DNA of 8,288 nt, from assembly GCA_030017825.1 (NCBI GenBank), contig JASEGW010000063.1, forward strand, positions 1 to 8,288, read 5' to 3'. The position numbers and the translations under genes were made by a program. Positions 1-6,977 of the stretch are shown here, piece after piece (position 1 is the stretch's first letter; each line of letters begins with the position of its first letter). The notes beneath the pieces are model-generated. The model was given only the letters and a program-made list of their open reading frames with translations, was not told the origin of the DNA and made no database searches. The DNA comes from a bacterium. GTDB taxonomy: Bacteria > UBA9089 > JAHJRX01.

Positions 1-80
1 CCGAAACAGAAAAGTTTTAGATTTTGAACATTTGAAATTTAGATTTGTTTCGGATTTCGGATTTCGTGCTTCGAATTTTA
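1..80. repeat. Degenerate short-period AT-rich repeat tract
   Basis: Positions 48-66 read as TTTCGGA twice followed by TTTCG, a tandem repeat with a 7-base period, and looser copies (TTTGAAATTT, GCTTCGAATTTT) lie on both sides. CCGAAAC at 1-7 is the reverse complement of GTTTCGG at 47-53. No open frame of note crosses it. The tract lies beyond the 3' end of the cyclase gene and looks like intergenic repeat material, possibly part of a longer element cut by the window edge. The rest of the gap, 81-187, holds no gene or clear terminator; only an 8-bp inverted repeat (TTTGCATG at 126-133, CATGCAAA at 171-178) stands out. Confidence 0.5.
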
Positions 81-187
81 TCTTCAATATCCAAATCCTT
101 AAGTGTACTACAATACCTAATTATTTTTGCATGGGTACTTAAATATTAGTTTCTAGAATAGTGTTTTCCACATGCAAATACTTTTTA

Positions 188-2098
188 TTAATCTTCTTTT
201 AGTTTAATTATCTTATACGTCTGAACTAACTTCTTCCTTCCTTTAACCTTAATTAGCTCTAATTTTTCAGCTTCAATTATATTTATTGCCTGACTGTATG
301 TGCTTTCACTAATAATTATTTGTTCAGCTTCGGCAAATATCTGCAACCTTGCACATAAATTAATATTATCCCCAATGGCTGTATACTCCATTCTTTCATC
401 TGAGCCAATATTTCCTACTACAGCCTCTCCTGTATTAATACCAATTCCTATACTCAATGATGGTTTGCCTTCTTCCTTCCATTTTTTATTGAGTTTGCTT
501 AATTCTTTTTGCATCTCAATAGCAGTTAAAACAGCCTTTTGGGCATGATCTGAAGTATACACAGGTGATCCAAAGAAAGCCATAATTCCATCCCCTATAA
601 ACTTATCTAAAGTTCCTCCATTCTTAAATATAATTTTTGCCATAGATGAAAAATATCTATTTAGTATCGATACTACCTCTTCTGGCATAAGATTTTCAGA
701 CAAGCTTGTAAATTCTCGTATATCGGAAAACATTATAGTTATCTCTTTTTTTTCGCCTCCTAATTTTAATTTTTTTGGATCACTCAATATTTCATTTACT
801 ATCTGCCGAGCAACATATTTCTCAAAAATATTTTTAATTTTTCTTTTCTCTCTTTCTTCAAATCTATATCGATAAATCCAAACTGCCAAAAAAGAAAAAA
901 TAATTACCAATAAAGGCTGGACGCTTGGTAACCAAATATTCAGCATTTCAAAATAATAAAGAGTAGTAATGACATAAAAAATTAAAATAAAAAATACGGT
1001 AATTACACTACTAATCAACCCAAAAAAGGAAGAAAAAAGCCCTACTATCGCTCCCAATAAAAGGACTATACAAAAAGTAAATCCTTTGCTAACTCCTGCT
1101 AAATAATTGCTGTTTTTTATATTGTGAATTATATTAGCATGTATTTCCACTCCTGGAAAACTCCTAGAAAATGGAGTGGAACGAAGGTCCATTAAGCCAG
1201 CAGCAGAAGTTCCAAACAAAATTATTTTATCTTCAAATATTTCTTTTGGAACTCTTTTTTCTAACACCCAATAATATGGAATATACTGAAAAGAATACGC
1301 TGGACCAGTATAGTTTACCAGCATTCTTCCTTCTTTGTCAATGGGTATCTTTATATCCTTAAACTTGACATACTCACCAGAAAAAACTTCCACATCCTTC
1401 TTTTTTATACCCAATGCCACTCTAGCAATTTCTAAAGCAAAACAAGGATATACTTTTCCTTTATATGTGCTTACCAAACAAACATCTCTGGTAATACCAT
1501 CATAGTTCGGCATGATATTAAAATAACCTAAACCACTGCTAACCTCCATTAAAGATAAAATTGGCAAAGAAGCATAATTATTTTTTAACAGGGTATTCTT
1601 TTTTTCCTTGCTTAGCGAATAAGAAAATTTATCAAATAATCTCTCCCTCCTACTATCCACAACATCCACAACCTCATCCTCACTGACAGACAAAGCTATA
1701 GAATGAATTACGTTTCCGGCACTTTTTGTGGCTTTACATAAGGCTATATCTTGAAATATATCTTTATCTCTTTCGCTAAAAAGAATATCAAATCCTATGG
1801 CCTTAGGTTTTCCTGAACTTATAAAGTTTATAGCTTTAGCATGGTATGAACGAGGCCATCCATAAAATTTACCTAATCTTTTTAGAGACTTTTCGTCAAT
1901 ATCAACAATAATTATATCTCCAAAAATGACTTCTTTTTTCTTGATAGGATGAACTTTCCCTCTTAATTTAAATCTTAAATCTAAAGTCTTAAATTCAAAA
2001 TCTTCAAATATATAAATATGATCAGTTGCATAATAGACCAAGCTACTTACAACAAGGCTTAAGATTATTCCCCATATAATAAATATAATTCTTTTCAT
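188..2098 (-). CDS. CHASE2-domain class III adenylate cyclase
   Basis: A membrane-bound sensor cyclase of 636 residues, predicted to make cAMP from ATP in the cytoplasm in response to an envelope signal. Residues are counted from the ATG at 2098. An N-terminal membrane helix (about 2-25) is followed by a large extracytoplasmic CHASE2 domain (about 30-330, with GWPRSYHAKAI and GVEIHANIIHNI motifs), three membrane helices (about 338-360, 362-382, 389-410) and a cyclase domain (about 448-605). The metal-binding aspartates are D459 (FSDIREF) and D503 (FIGDG), and the transition-state pair is N580 and R584 (NLCAR). The purine-selecting positions appear to be Lys499 and Thr573, which favours ATP over GTP (class IIIb pattern). 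A TTG at 2104 is an alternative start two codons upstream; neither has a strong Shine-Dalgarno sequence. It lies downstream of the FecR gene on the same strand. Confidence 0.93.
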   Translation of the reverse strand: MKRIIFIIWGIILSLVVSSLVYYATDHIYIFEDFEFKTLDLRFKLRGKVHPIKKKEVIFGDIIIVDIDEKSLKRLGKFYGWPRSYHAKAINFISSGKPKAIGFDILFSERDKDIFQDIALCKATKSAGNVIHSIALSVSEDEVVDVVDSRRERLFDKFSYSLSKEKKNTLLKNNYASLPILSLMEVSSGLGYFNIMPNYDGITRDVCLVSTYKGKVYPCFALEIARVALGIKKKDVEVFSGEYVKFKDIKIPIDKEGRMLVNYTGPAYSFQYIPYYWVLEKRVPKEIFEDKIILFGTSAAGLMDLRSTPFSRSFPGVEIHANIIHNIKNSNYLAGVSKGFTFCIVLLLGAIVGLFSSFFGLISSVITVFFILIFYVITTLYYFEMLNIWLPSVQPLLVIIFSFLAVWIYRYRFEEREKRKIKNIFEKYVARQIVNEILSDPKKLKLGGEKKEITIMFSDIREFTSLSENLMPEEVVSILNRYFSSMAKIIFKNGGTLDKFIGDGIMAFFGSPVYTSDHAQKAVLTAIEMQKELSKLNKKWKEEGKPSLSIGIGINTGEAVVGNIGSDERMEYTAIGDNINLCARLQIFAEAEQIIISESTYSQAINIIEAEKLELIKVKGRKKLVQTYKIIKLKED

Positions 2099-2130
2099 CT
2101 GCAAAGTTTTATCCGACTTTTTAATTAATC

Positions 2131-2163
2131 CACATAATGTGAACTTTTATGTTTATTCCACAA
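2131..2163 (-). promoter_or_regulatory. Candidate promoter with overlapping palindrome before the cyclase gene
   Basis: On the minus strand TTGTGG (2163-2158) is followed after 18 bases by CATTAT (2139-2134), a weak sigma70-like pair about 35 bases before the ATG. The -10 lies inside a perfect 5-bp palindrome with one central base, CACAT-A-ATGTG (2131-2141). A site there would suit a repressor. Both elements are short and the promoter match is only partial, so this is tentative. Confidence 0.3.
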
Positions 2164-2186
2164 AAGGAAATTGAACTTATTTAAAG

Positions 2187-2219
2187 ATAAACCTCCCTTT
2201 TTAGCTAAGGGAGGTTTAT
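2187..2219 (-). terminator. Hairpin between the FecR and cyclase genes
   Basis: A perfect 13-bp stem (2187-2199 paired with 2207-2219) closes a 7-base loop, 34 bases after the FecR stop codon. On the minus strand the stem is followed by CTTTAAATAAG, which is only a weak U-tract. It may terminate part of the transcript or protect the upstream message while allowing some read-through into the cyclase gene. The stem is strong; termination efficiency cannot be judged from sequence. Confidence 0.65.
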
Positions 2220-2253
2220 AATTTACTTAACTAATTTTTCTTACATCCTATAA

Positions 2254-4443
2254 TTAAAAATCTATTCTGGTAGTTATAGACATGCTTCTCTGAGGGTTTA
2301 AATCTTTATCGTAAGTTAAAGAATAAGTATAAATCAAGCTTACGGGACCAGAAATACTATACCCAAATTTCCACTCTATATAAGTATTTGGTGTTTTAAG
2401 CTTTAAATGCTCAATATTATTTTGAGAATAAGAAGCTTCAGCTAGGGTTAGCTGAGGTATTATTCTTTTAATTAACTTTATTCTTGCTGATAGATTTGGA
2501 TTAGTATAGCTATAATCCTCATAATTGGCACTCATAGAGATAATATTTAGAATATTTGAGGTAAACTCTGCATAATATCCTCTTTTTTCTGGCTTTCCGC
2601 TTGAAAGTAAGCTTTCTTTAGTTTTCCTTTCTATCTCATACAGATAATTAAAATAACCTGGAATAAAGTCACTATCCATAATTCTATATTCTGCTTTAAA
2701 TATAGCTAATGGAATTCTGATCAGTAATCCTGGAGCAGCAATACCTGTTCCATGCTTATCTGTCTTGCTTTTTATCTTAGCTGCATCTGCATAAAGGATT
2801 ATACTAAGTATTTTTCCTTCTTTTAAAGGTAGCTCGGTATCAATACCCATTATGGCAACATATTTATTATCCTCATTATCTGTTTCATCAGGATCCCTAT
2901 CTAAACAAAATGTTCCCCCTACAGTAAGTTTATTTAACAAATAAGCCATCTCTTTGCCAGCTAATGGTCTAACATACGCCCTTACTCCATATATATTAAC
3001 CTTCCTTAAACTATCCACCATACCTTCTATTCCATAAATCTTTCTATCTACCCCTAATTCAATTCCTTTTTTTCTTTCATTAGGATAATTTATTAAATTA
3101 GAGTAGTTGTTCATAATCATTCCATGACCTAATGTAACTCCATTTAACCCACCCAATTTTACATAGAAAGGATCTTTTTTTTGCCCATAGCGAACATAGA
3201 TTGTCTTTTCTATAATATCAGAAAATTCATCCCAATCTTCTTTTCTTATTTTATTATTCTCATCAATTAGTACAAAAGCATCCAAACTAACTCCTACCTT
3301 ACCAATACTAAACTCAGGTTGAAAAGATACTCTTTGATATAATTTCCCATCAACTACTTCTGTTCCAAATTCAGCAGCTAAATTAACATTCTTTCTCCAG
3401 GCAGGCTTTTCTTTTTTCTTTAGCTCCTCTGGTACCTCTGCTGGCTTTTCTGCTATTTCTTCTTTCTTTGCTTCTTTCTTTTCAATTCTTTTCTCTATTA
3501 TACCGAACTTCATCAACTCTTCTTCTGTAAGTTCTCTAGGTAAAGTTGGCTTTTTATTTAAACCAACCATAGTGATCTGATTTTTATTTAAAACAACTTT
3601 TTCCATAAATACCGTATCATGTACCTCTACCTCTCCCTCTGCACATATTACTCTGGTAACTTTATCTATACTCACAATCACTATAAAGTCTGTACCTCTA
3701 ATACCAGCTACAGCAGATACGGTTTCTATATGATACTGCCCACGTCGCTCTTTAAGTCCCTTAATGTGGGATCTTACTTCCCCCAACCATATTTTTAAAG
3801 TAGCCGCCCAACTATCTTCTTTTTCATCCTTTTCTAGCAACGAAAGAACTATATGAGTGTTAGCTTTAATAGTTACTTTATCTTCACTATTTAAGGTTAT
3901 TACCCCCTGTGAGTCAAATCCAGTGCATATTTCATCTGAGGAATTTAGAATCATATTCAGCTTTGCATTAACCCATTTATTTGTCTTTGCTCTTTTTACT
4001 TTCACCGAACCAGCTAAAAAACTAATCTTGGCAGGTATAGAAGGTTTAACAACTTTTGTTATTTCTTTAGCTTCTTTTTCCTTAATAGTTCTCTCTTCTT
4101 TAGCCTTGGGTCTCTCTTCTAGCCTTTCTACAGATTTAGCTTTCTTGTCCTCAGAAGCTCTTTCTTTTTCCAAAGGTTTTATTTTTTCTATTTTTTTCAT
4201 TTCTTTAGGCTCAGCAATTTCTTGTTTTTTTATCTCTTCAATTTTTTTAGTTTCAATTTCTTTTGGCTCCACCGCCTTTTTCTTTTCTATCTCTTTTTCC
4301 TTCTCTTCCATCAACATTTCTTCTGTTATCTTAATACTCTCTTTATCTATTTTTTCTTCTTGAGCAACTCCTAAATTAAATCCAAAAACAAGCACAAAAA
4401 TCACTATAATAGTCATCATAATTCTACTTGAAATATTATTCAC
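2254..4443 (-). CDS. Secreted FecR-domain protein with C-terminal outer-membrane beta-barrel-like region
   Basis: A 729-residue envelope protein. Residues 1-28 are a signal peptide with a long hydrophobic core and a likely cleavage after VAQ. Residues 29-133 form an extremely Lys/Glu-rich linker. A FecR domain spans about 138-298, with the hallmark TVSAVAGIRGTDF (241-253) and the later GEVEVHD strand. A second Lys/Glu-rich linker (about 316-348) leads to 350-729, rich in alternating polar and hydrophobic strands with conserved-looking YVRYGQKKDPFYVKLGG (416-432), ending in Phe729 as many outer-membrane proteins do. The GTG start is fixed by a near-perfect Shine-Dalgarno sequence. The classical FecR is an inner-membrane anti-sigma regulator; this protein has no anti-sigma segment and no sigma-factor gene is nearby, so iron regulation should not be assumed. 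The barrel assignment is from strand pattern and C-terminus only. Confidence 0.85.
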   Translation of the reverse strand: MNNISSRIMMTIIVIFVLVFGFNLGVAQEEKIDKESIKITEEMLMEEKEKEIEKKKAVEPKEIETKKIEEIKKQEIAEPKEMKKIEKIKPLEKERASEDKKAKSVERLEERPKAKEERTIKEKEAKEITKVVKPSIPAKISFLAGSVKVKRAKTNKWVNAKLNMILNSSDEICTGFDSQGVITLNSEDKVTIKANTHIVLSLLEKDEKEDSWAATLKIWLGEVRSHIKGLKERRGQYHIETVSAVAGIRGTDFIVIVSIDKVTRVICAEGEVEVHDTVFMEKVVLNKNQITMVGLNKKPTLPRELTEEELMKFGIIEKRIEKKEAKKEEIAEKPAEVPEELKKKEKPAWRKNVNLAAEFGTEVVDGKLYQRVSFQPEFSIGKVGVSLDAFVLIDENNKIRKEDWDEFSDIIEKTIYVRYGQKKDPFYVKLGGLNGVTLGHGMIMNNYSNLINYPNERKKGIELGVDRKIYGIEGMVDSLRKVNIYGVRAYVRPLAGKEMAYLLNKLTVGGTFCLDRDPDETDNEDNKYVAIMGIDTELPLKEGKILSIILYADAAKIKSKTDKHGTGIAAPGLLIRIPLAIFKAEYRIMDSDFIPGYFNYLYEIERKTKESLLSSGKPEKRGYYAEFTSNILNIISMSANYEDYSYTNPNLSARIKLIKRIIPQLTLAEASYSQNNIEHLKLKTPNTYIEWKFGYSISGPVSLIYTYSLTYDKDLNPQRSMSITTRIDF

Positions 4444-4449
4444 TTAAAA

Positions 4450-4458
4450 CCTCCTTTT
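4450..4458 (-). promoter_or_regulatory. Ribosome binding site of the FecR-domain gene
   Basis: AAAAGGAGG on the minus strand, with 6 bases between GGAGG and the GTG codon at 4443-4441. It decides the GTG start over the ATG codons at residues 9 and 10, which would shorten the signal peptide. Confidence 0.85.
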
Positions 4459-4464
4459 ATCTAT

Positions 4465-4622
4465 TATCGGTTTTACAACAATTATTATATAGTATGCTAG
4501 TATGCACTTTCTTTTTTATAATGTCAATACAATACTTATTTACTTTTTTCTATTTTTCTAAAGAATTTATCTCTTATTTATGGTTATTATATAGCTGATA
4601 ATGTTCTATAATAAAACCGATA
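4465..4622. repeat. Paired inverted and direct repeats around the FecR promoter
   Basis: TATCGGTTTTA (4465-4475) and its exact reverse complement (4612-4622) bracket a 158-base segment. Inside it TTATTATATAG occurs twice in direct orientation (4482-4492 and 4584-4594). The FecR promoter lies between the arms. It could be a pair of operator sites or a small non-coding element. No target duplication was recognised. The rest of the gap (4623-4754) shows only a 9-bp inverted repeat (ACAAAGCAT at 4640-4648, ATGCTTTGT at 4729-4737) and no convincing terminator for the upstream DUF523 gene. Confidence 0.4.
4499..4527 (-). promoter_or_regulatory. Candidate sigma70-type promoter of the FecR-domain gene
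   Basis: A perfect TTGACA (4527-4522) is followed after 17 bases by CATACT (4504-4499; 4 of 6 matches to TATAAT). Transcription would begin near 4492 and leave a leader of about 49 bases. A perfect TATAAT also lies at 4489-4484 but has no good -35 partner, so the first pair is preferred. Confidence 0.5.
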
Positions 4623-4754
4623 TTCTCACACGAACAACCACAAAGCATGGAAATTCGATGTAAAAACTTATTTGAAAGAATCTAAAGTCAACCAATCTAA
4701 AGAAAACAATAACTTTTATAGATTTAGTATGCTTTGTATCAAATTCAGATTAAG

Positions 4755-5192
4755 TCATTCTATACTATTTACAGTAATTCCATTTTTAATTAACAAGGCA
4801 CTACAAACACCTACTTCCTCCTTTAGTTTACCATTAAATGCACCATTATATATTCTTTTGCATCCACAAGAAGGGCTTTTGGACTTAAAAAATACTTCTT
4901 CTACCTTTAGTATTTGTGCTATTCTTAAAACTTTTTGAGCACCTAGAATAAAATTATCACTAACATCAACACCTTTAGTGTTTATTACTCTTGCCAACCC
5001 TATCAAAACATCATATCCGTCACCATTTACAATTTCCGCTGGTTTTCTTGGGGTTGGAAGTTCTCCTAATTGTTCAGGACAAACTGGAATAGCTTTATTC
5101 CTAGATACCAATGTAATTATATTTTCGTTTTTACAACCCTTTCCATCATAACGACAATTTATCCCAACTAAACAAGCACTTACTAATATCAT
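4755..5192 (-). CDS. DUF523 family protein (TudS-type thiouracil desulfidase fold)
   Basis: A complete 145-residue cytoplasmic protein with all signature motifs of the DUF523 family: SACLVGINCRYDG at 5-17, CPEQLGELPTPRKPAEI at 38-54 and SPSCGC at 106-111. One member, TudS, removes sulfur from thiouracil using a [4Fe-4S] cluster held by three cysteines. The equivalents here are probably Cys7, Cys38 and Cys109, so cluster binding is expected. The substrate of this copy is unknown; the family also occurs fused to other domains and most members are untested. The start is the ATG at 5192, immediately before the conserved SACL motif, and no strong Shine-Dalgarno sequence precedes it. It appears to be a stand-alone gene, 194 bases after the metallopeptidase gene. 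Confidence 0.88.
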   Translation of the reverse strand: MILVSACLVGINCRYDGKGCKNENIITLVSRNKAIPVCPEQLGELPTPRKPAEIVNGDGYDVLIGLARVINTKGVDVSDNFILGAQKVLRIAQILKVEEVFFKSKSPSCGCKRIYNGAFNGKLKEEVGVCSALLIKNGITVNSIE

Positions 5193-5223
5193 TATCTTTT
5201 ACTTACAATTTACTGTTAGATTT

Positions 5224-5229
5224 ATTATA
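5224..5229 (-). promoter_or_regulatory. Candidate -10 element before the DUF523 gene
   Basis: A perfect TATAAT on the minus strand would start transcription near 5217, giving a leader of about 25 bases. No good -35 hexamer lies 16-18 bases upstream; the nearest is TTAATT with a 19-base spacer. The rest of the 5193-5386 gap shows no other gene I can support. Confidence 0.3.
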
Positions 5230-5386
5230 TAAGAATTCATCCCTTTAAAATTAACACATTAAGCTTAATTTTAAATAAACATCCAATAACTATATTTAAG
5301 AATCATTGAATCATTACGCTAAAGCATAAAATATAGAAGCACTACGAACTTGTTTATTATATTTTATCACATAATCTATTCCTTTT

Positions 5387-6559
5387 TCAAGCTTCAATTT
5401 TTTCAATAAATTTAAATCCTTGACCATAAATATCCTTTCTTTTATTCATTAGCTCTGCTTCTTTTCTTAATCCTAACTCCAAAAGCACATGATACGATAT
5501 CCACTCACAAAATCCTTCTCTTAAGCTAATATCTTGCTTTGCAGGAGTGTTTTCTGCTTGCCAAGCATGAGCATATTCATGTGAAAGCACGCTTATGGCT
5601 AACGATTTAGGTAGATTGCTAAGTAAGTAAATATCAAATTTATGATTTATTCTGTTAAATAGTCCTAATACATTTTCATCTTTATCTTTCTGAATATTTT
5701 TTATTGTTTGCTTGTTTACCAACTTTAACTTTGAAGAACAATTTACTTTCATTTTAAATTTTCTTAGTATTATATTCTCTACAGATTCTAATATTTCCTC
5801 AGCTACTTCTGAATCTGTAATTGCTGTTTCATGACAGCTTTTACATATCAATCTTTTATCACTTAGTTTTACATAGTTTATCTTTAAGGGAATGCCACAA
5901 ACATCACAATGGTCTTCCTTTTCATGACAATAAATACAATAATGCCCTTCGGCTCTTCCGTATTGCCAATATTTTTCTAAAATAGGCCTCTTGCAACACT
6001 TGCATATGGGTAACATTTTTAGACATTTTGGACATATTTTCTTTCCATTCAATTCCAAATAATTACTATCTAAAGGTATACTACATAGTGCACAATGTTT
6101 TGTCCTTGTGTAACAAGAATCACAATAATACTTATTGCTATTTTTTATCGTCCAATACCTTCCTATAATTAATTTTTTACAGATAAGACAAGATTTAGCT
6201 TTCTTAGCACAATCTATGCAATACTTTTCATTATTAATCAAAACCCATCTTTTAATAGTTAAATTACAAGCCTTACATTTAGGATTATTTTCCAAACAAT
6301 CTTTACAAAGTATAATTCGCTTTTCTTTGTATATTACATATTCTCCAATAATAATTTTTTTGCAGTAGCTACATGTCTTTAGTTGTTGCAAGCATAACAA
6401 GCATATTTTTTTATCTTCTATCTGTTTAAACTTCTTTATAGGAATCTTACAAAAAGCACATTTTGGTAACTTATAGTTGCAATCCAAACACGCTATTAAA
6501 CTATTATCGTATATAAAATATTTGCCAATTATCTCTTTTTGACAAAAATTACATTTCAT
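5387..6559 (-). CDS. LIM-like zinc-finger repeat protein with DA1-type metallopeptidase domain
   Basis: A 390-residue protein with no signal peptide or membrane segment, probably cytoplasmic. Residues 1-242 hold sixteen CxxC pairs, starting at C3, C24, C34, C53, C63, C85, C95, C114, C124, C146, C156, C176, C186, C208, C218 and C239. They form four repeats of about 61 residues, each with two alternating modules: one carrying an I-I-G-x-Y type motif after its first CxxC, the other a C-x-I-P-hydrophobic motif. This fits four double treble-clef (LIM-like) units. The C-terminal domain (about 250-390) has HEYAH (327-331), followed by AW and REGFCEW (347-353), the layout of DA1-like peptidases; His327, Glu328, His331 and probably Glu348 would form the zinc site. 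Plant DA1 is a ubiquitin-linked peptidase, but no ubiquitin-interacting motif is seen here and the target is unknown. The ATG at 6559 starts directly before the first CxxC. Confidence 0.88.
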   Translation of the reverse strand: MKCNFCQKEIIGKYFIYDNSLIACLDCNYKLPKCAFCKIPIKKFKQIEDKKICLLCLQQLKTCSYCKKIIIGEYVIYKEKRIILCKDCLENNPKCKACNLTIKRWVLINNEKYCIDCAKKAKSCLICKKLIIGRYWTIKNSNKYYCDSCYTRTKHCALCSIPLDSNYLELNGKKICPKCLKMLPICKCCKRPILEKYWQYGRAEGHYCIYCHEKEDHCDVCGIPLKINYVKLSDKRLICKSCHETAITDSEVAEEILESVENIILRKFKMKVNCSSKLKLVNKQTIKNIQKDKDENVLGLFNRINHKFDIYLLSNLPKSLAISVLSHEYAHAWQAENTPAKQDISLREGFCEWISYHVLLELGLRKEAELMNKRKDIYGQGFKFIEKIEA

Positions 6560-6610
6560 CTTTATTTAATTTACCTTTCCAAATCTACTTTATAAATTGT
6601 TATGCATAAT

Positions 6611-6641
6611 AAAAAAGCAGGGTTTCGAACCCTGCTTTTTT
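6611..6641 (-). terminator. Intrinsic terminator of the YjfB-like gene
   Basis: An 8-bp GC-rich stem (GCAGGGTT at 6617-6624 with AACCCTGC at 6628-6635) is extended by six A-T pairs (6611-6616 with 6636-6641) and closes a 3-base loop. It is followed by a T run in either direction, so it could also act on plus-strand transcripts. It lies 14 bases after the stop codon of the 55-residue gene and separates it from the metallopeptidase gene. Confidence 0.9.
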
Positions 6642-6655
6642 ATGGCCATCATTAA

Positions 6656-6823
6656 TTAGGCATAAAAATCAATATTGCCACCAATGCCTTCCATCGTAGC
6701 ATTTAACATTCTTATCATTGCTTGTTCTGGCATTTCTACTGCTTTTTGAAGCATCAGGGCACTTGCTACTGCCATTGTACTATCCATAGATGCCAAAGAA
6801 CTTCCACTAACAGCACCTACCAT
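6656..6823 (-). CDS. Small YjfB-like (putative motility) protein
   Basis: A 55-residue gene that is easy to miss because of its size. The protein starts MVGAVSGSSLASMDSTMAVA, has a Met/Ala-rich amphipathic helix (about 16-46, with LQKAVEMPEQAMIRML) and ends GGNIDFYA. The length, the helical core and the G-x-x-I-D ending fit the YjfB family, whose Bacillus subtilis member is tied to motility. The biochemical role of the family is not known. Expression signals are the best in the window: an extended -10 promoter, the Shine-Dalgarno GGGAGGTG ending 3 bases before the ATG, and an intrinsic terminator just downstream. These make it a real, probably single-gene transcript. The family call is by eye and less certain than the gene call. 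Confidence 0.72.
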   Translation of the reverse strand: MVGAVSGSSLASMDSTMAVASALMLQKAVEMPEQAMIRMLNATMEGIGGNIDFYA

Positions 6824-6826
6824 AAG

Positions 6827-6834
6827 CACCTCCC
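6827..6834 (-). promoter_or_regulatory. Ribosome binding site of the YjfB-like gene
   Basis: GGGAGGTG-type Shine-Dalgarno sequence on the minus strand (AGGGAGGT), directly upstream of the ATG at 6823. It is the strongest support that this short frame is translated. Confidence 0.8.
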
Positions 6835-6854
6835 TGTATCTCTACCTATTATTT

Positions 6855-6883
6855 AGAATAGCATATTAAACCAATTTTGTCAA
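6855..6883 (-). promoter_or_regulatory. Extended -10 sigma70-type promoter of the YjfB-like gene
   Basis: TTGACA (6883-6878) and TATTCT (6860-6855) are separated by 17 bases, and TGC immediately before the -10 gives an extended -10 motif. Transcription would begin near 6848, about 25 bases before the ATG. A 10-bp inverted repeat flanks it: TACCTATTAT (6843-6852) at the start site and ATAATAGGTA (6904-6913) upstream of the -35. No FliA/SigD-type promoter was recognised, although YjfB genes are often linked to motility. Confidence 0.72.
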
Positions 6884-6977
6884 TTGCATTCAAAAGTAAT
6901 TAGATAATAGGTATACGATATTAGCTAACAAATGATAAAATTACTTACAACCGGTACTTTTTATAATAACTTTCTTA

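Noticed and set aside
3857..4363. A 168-codon open frame on the plus strand, rich in Ser, Phe and Ile
   Set aside because: It is the antisense of the Lys/Glu-rich linker and start of the FecR domain. AAA/GAA codons read backwards give TTT/TTC, which keeps the frame open. There is no ribosome binding site or domain.
2254..4443. Assigning the FecR-domain gene to iron(III) dicitrate regulation
   Set aside because: No FecI-type sigma factor, TonB receptor or Fur-like box is seen, and the protein has a cleavable signal peptide and barrel-like C-terminus unlike the classical FecR.
4672..4938. An 88-codon plus-strand open frame
   Set aside because: Most of it lies antisense to the conserved C-terminal half of the DUF523 gene, and the product shows no recognisable motif.
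5314..5370. An 18-codon frame (GTG start, MIKYNKQVRSASIFYALA) just after the metallopeptidase gene, with AAAGGA 9-10 bases upstream
   Set aside because: Too short to tell from chance in AT-rich sequence, and no family or terminator supports it.
6611..6641. GGTTCGAAACC in the hairpin resembles the T-arm of a tRNA, suggesting a tRNA fragment or attachment site
   Set aside because: No acceptor, D or anticodon arms are found on either side, and the A/T runs flanking the stem are exactly those of an intrinsic terminator.
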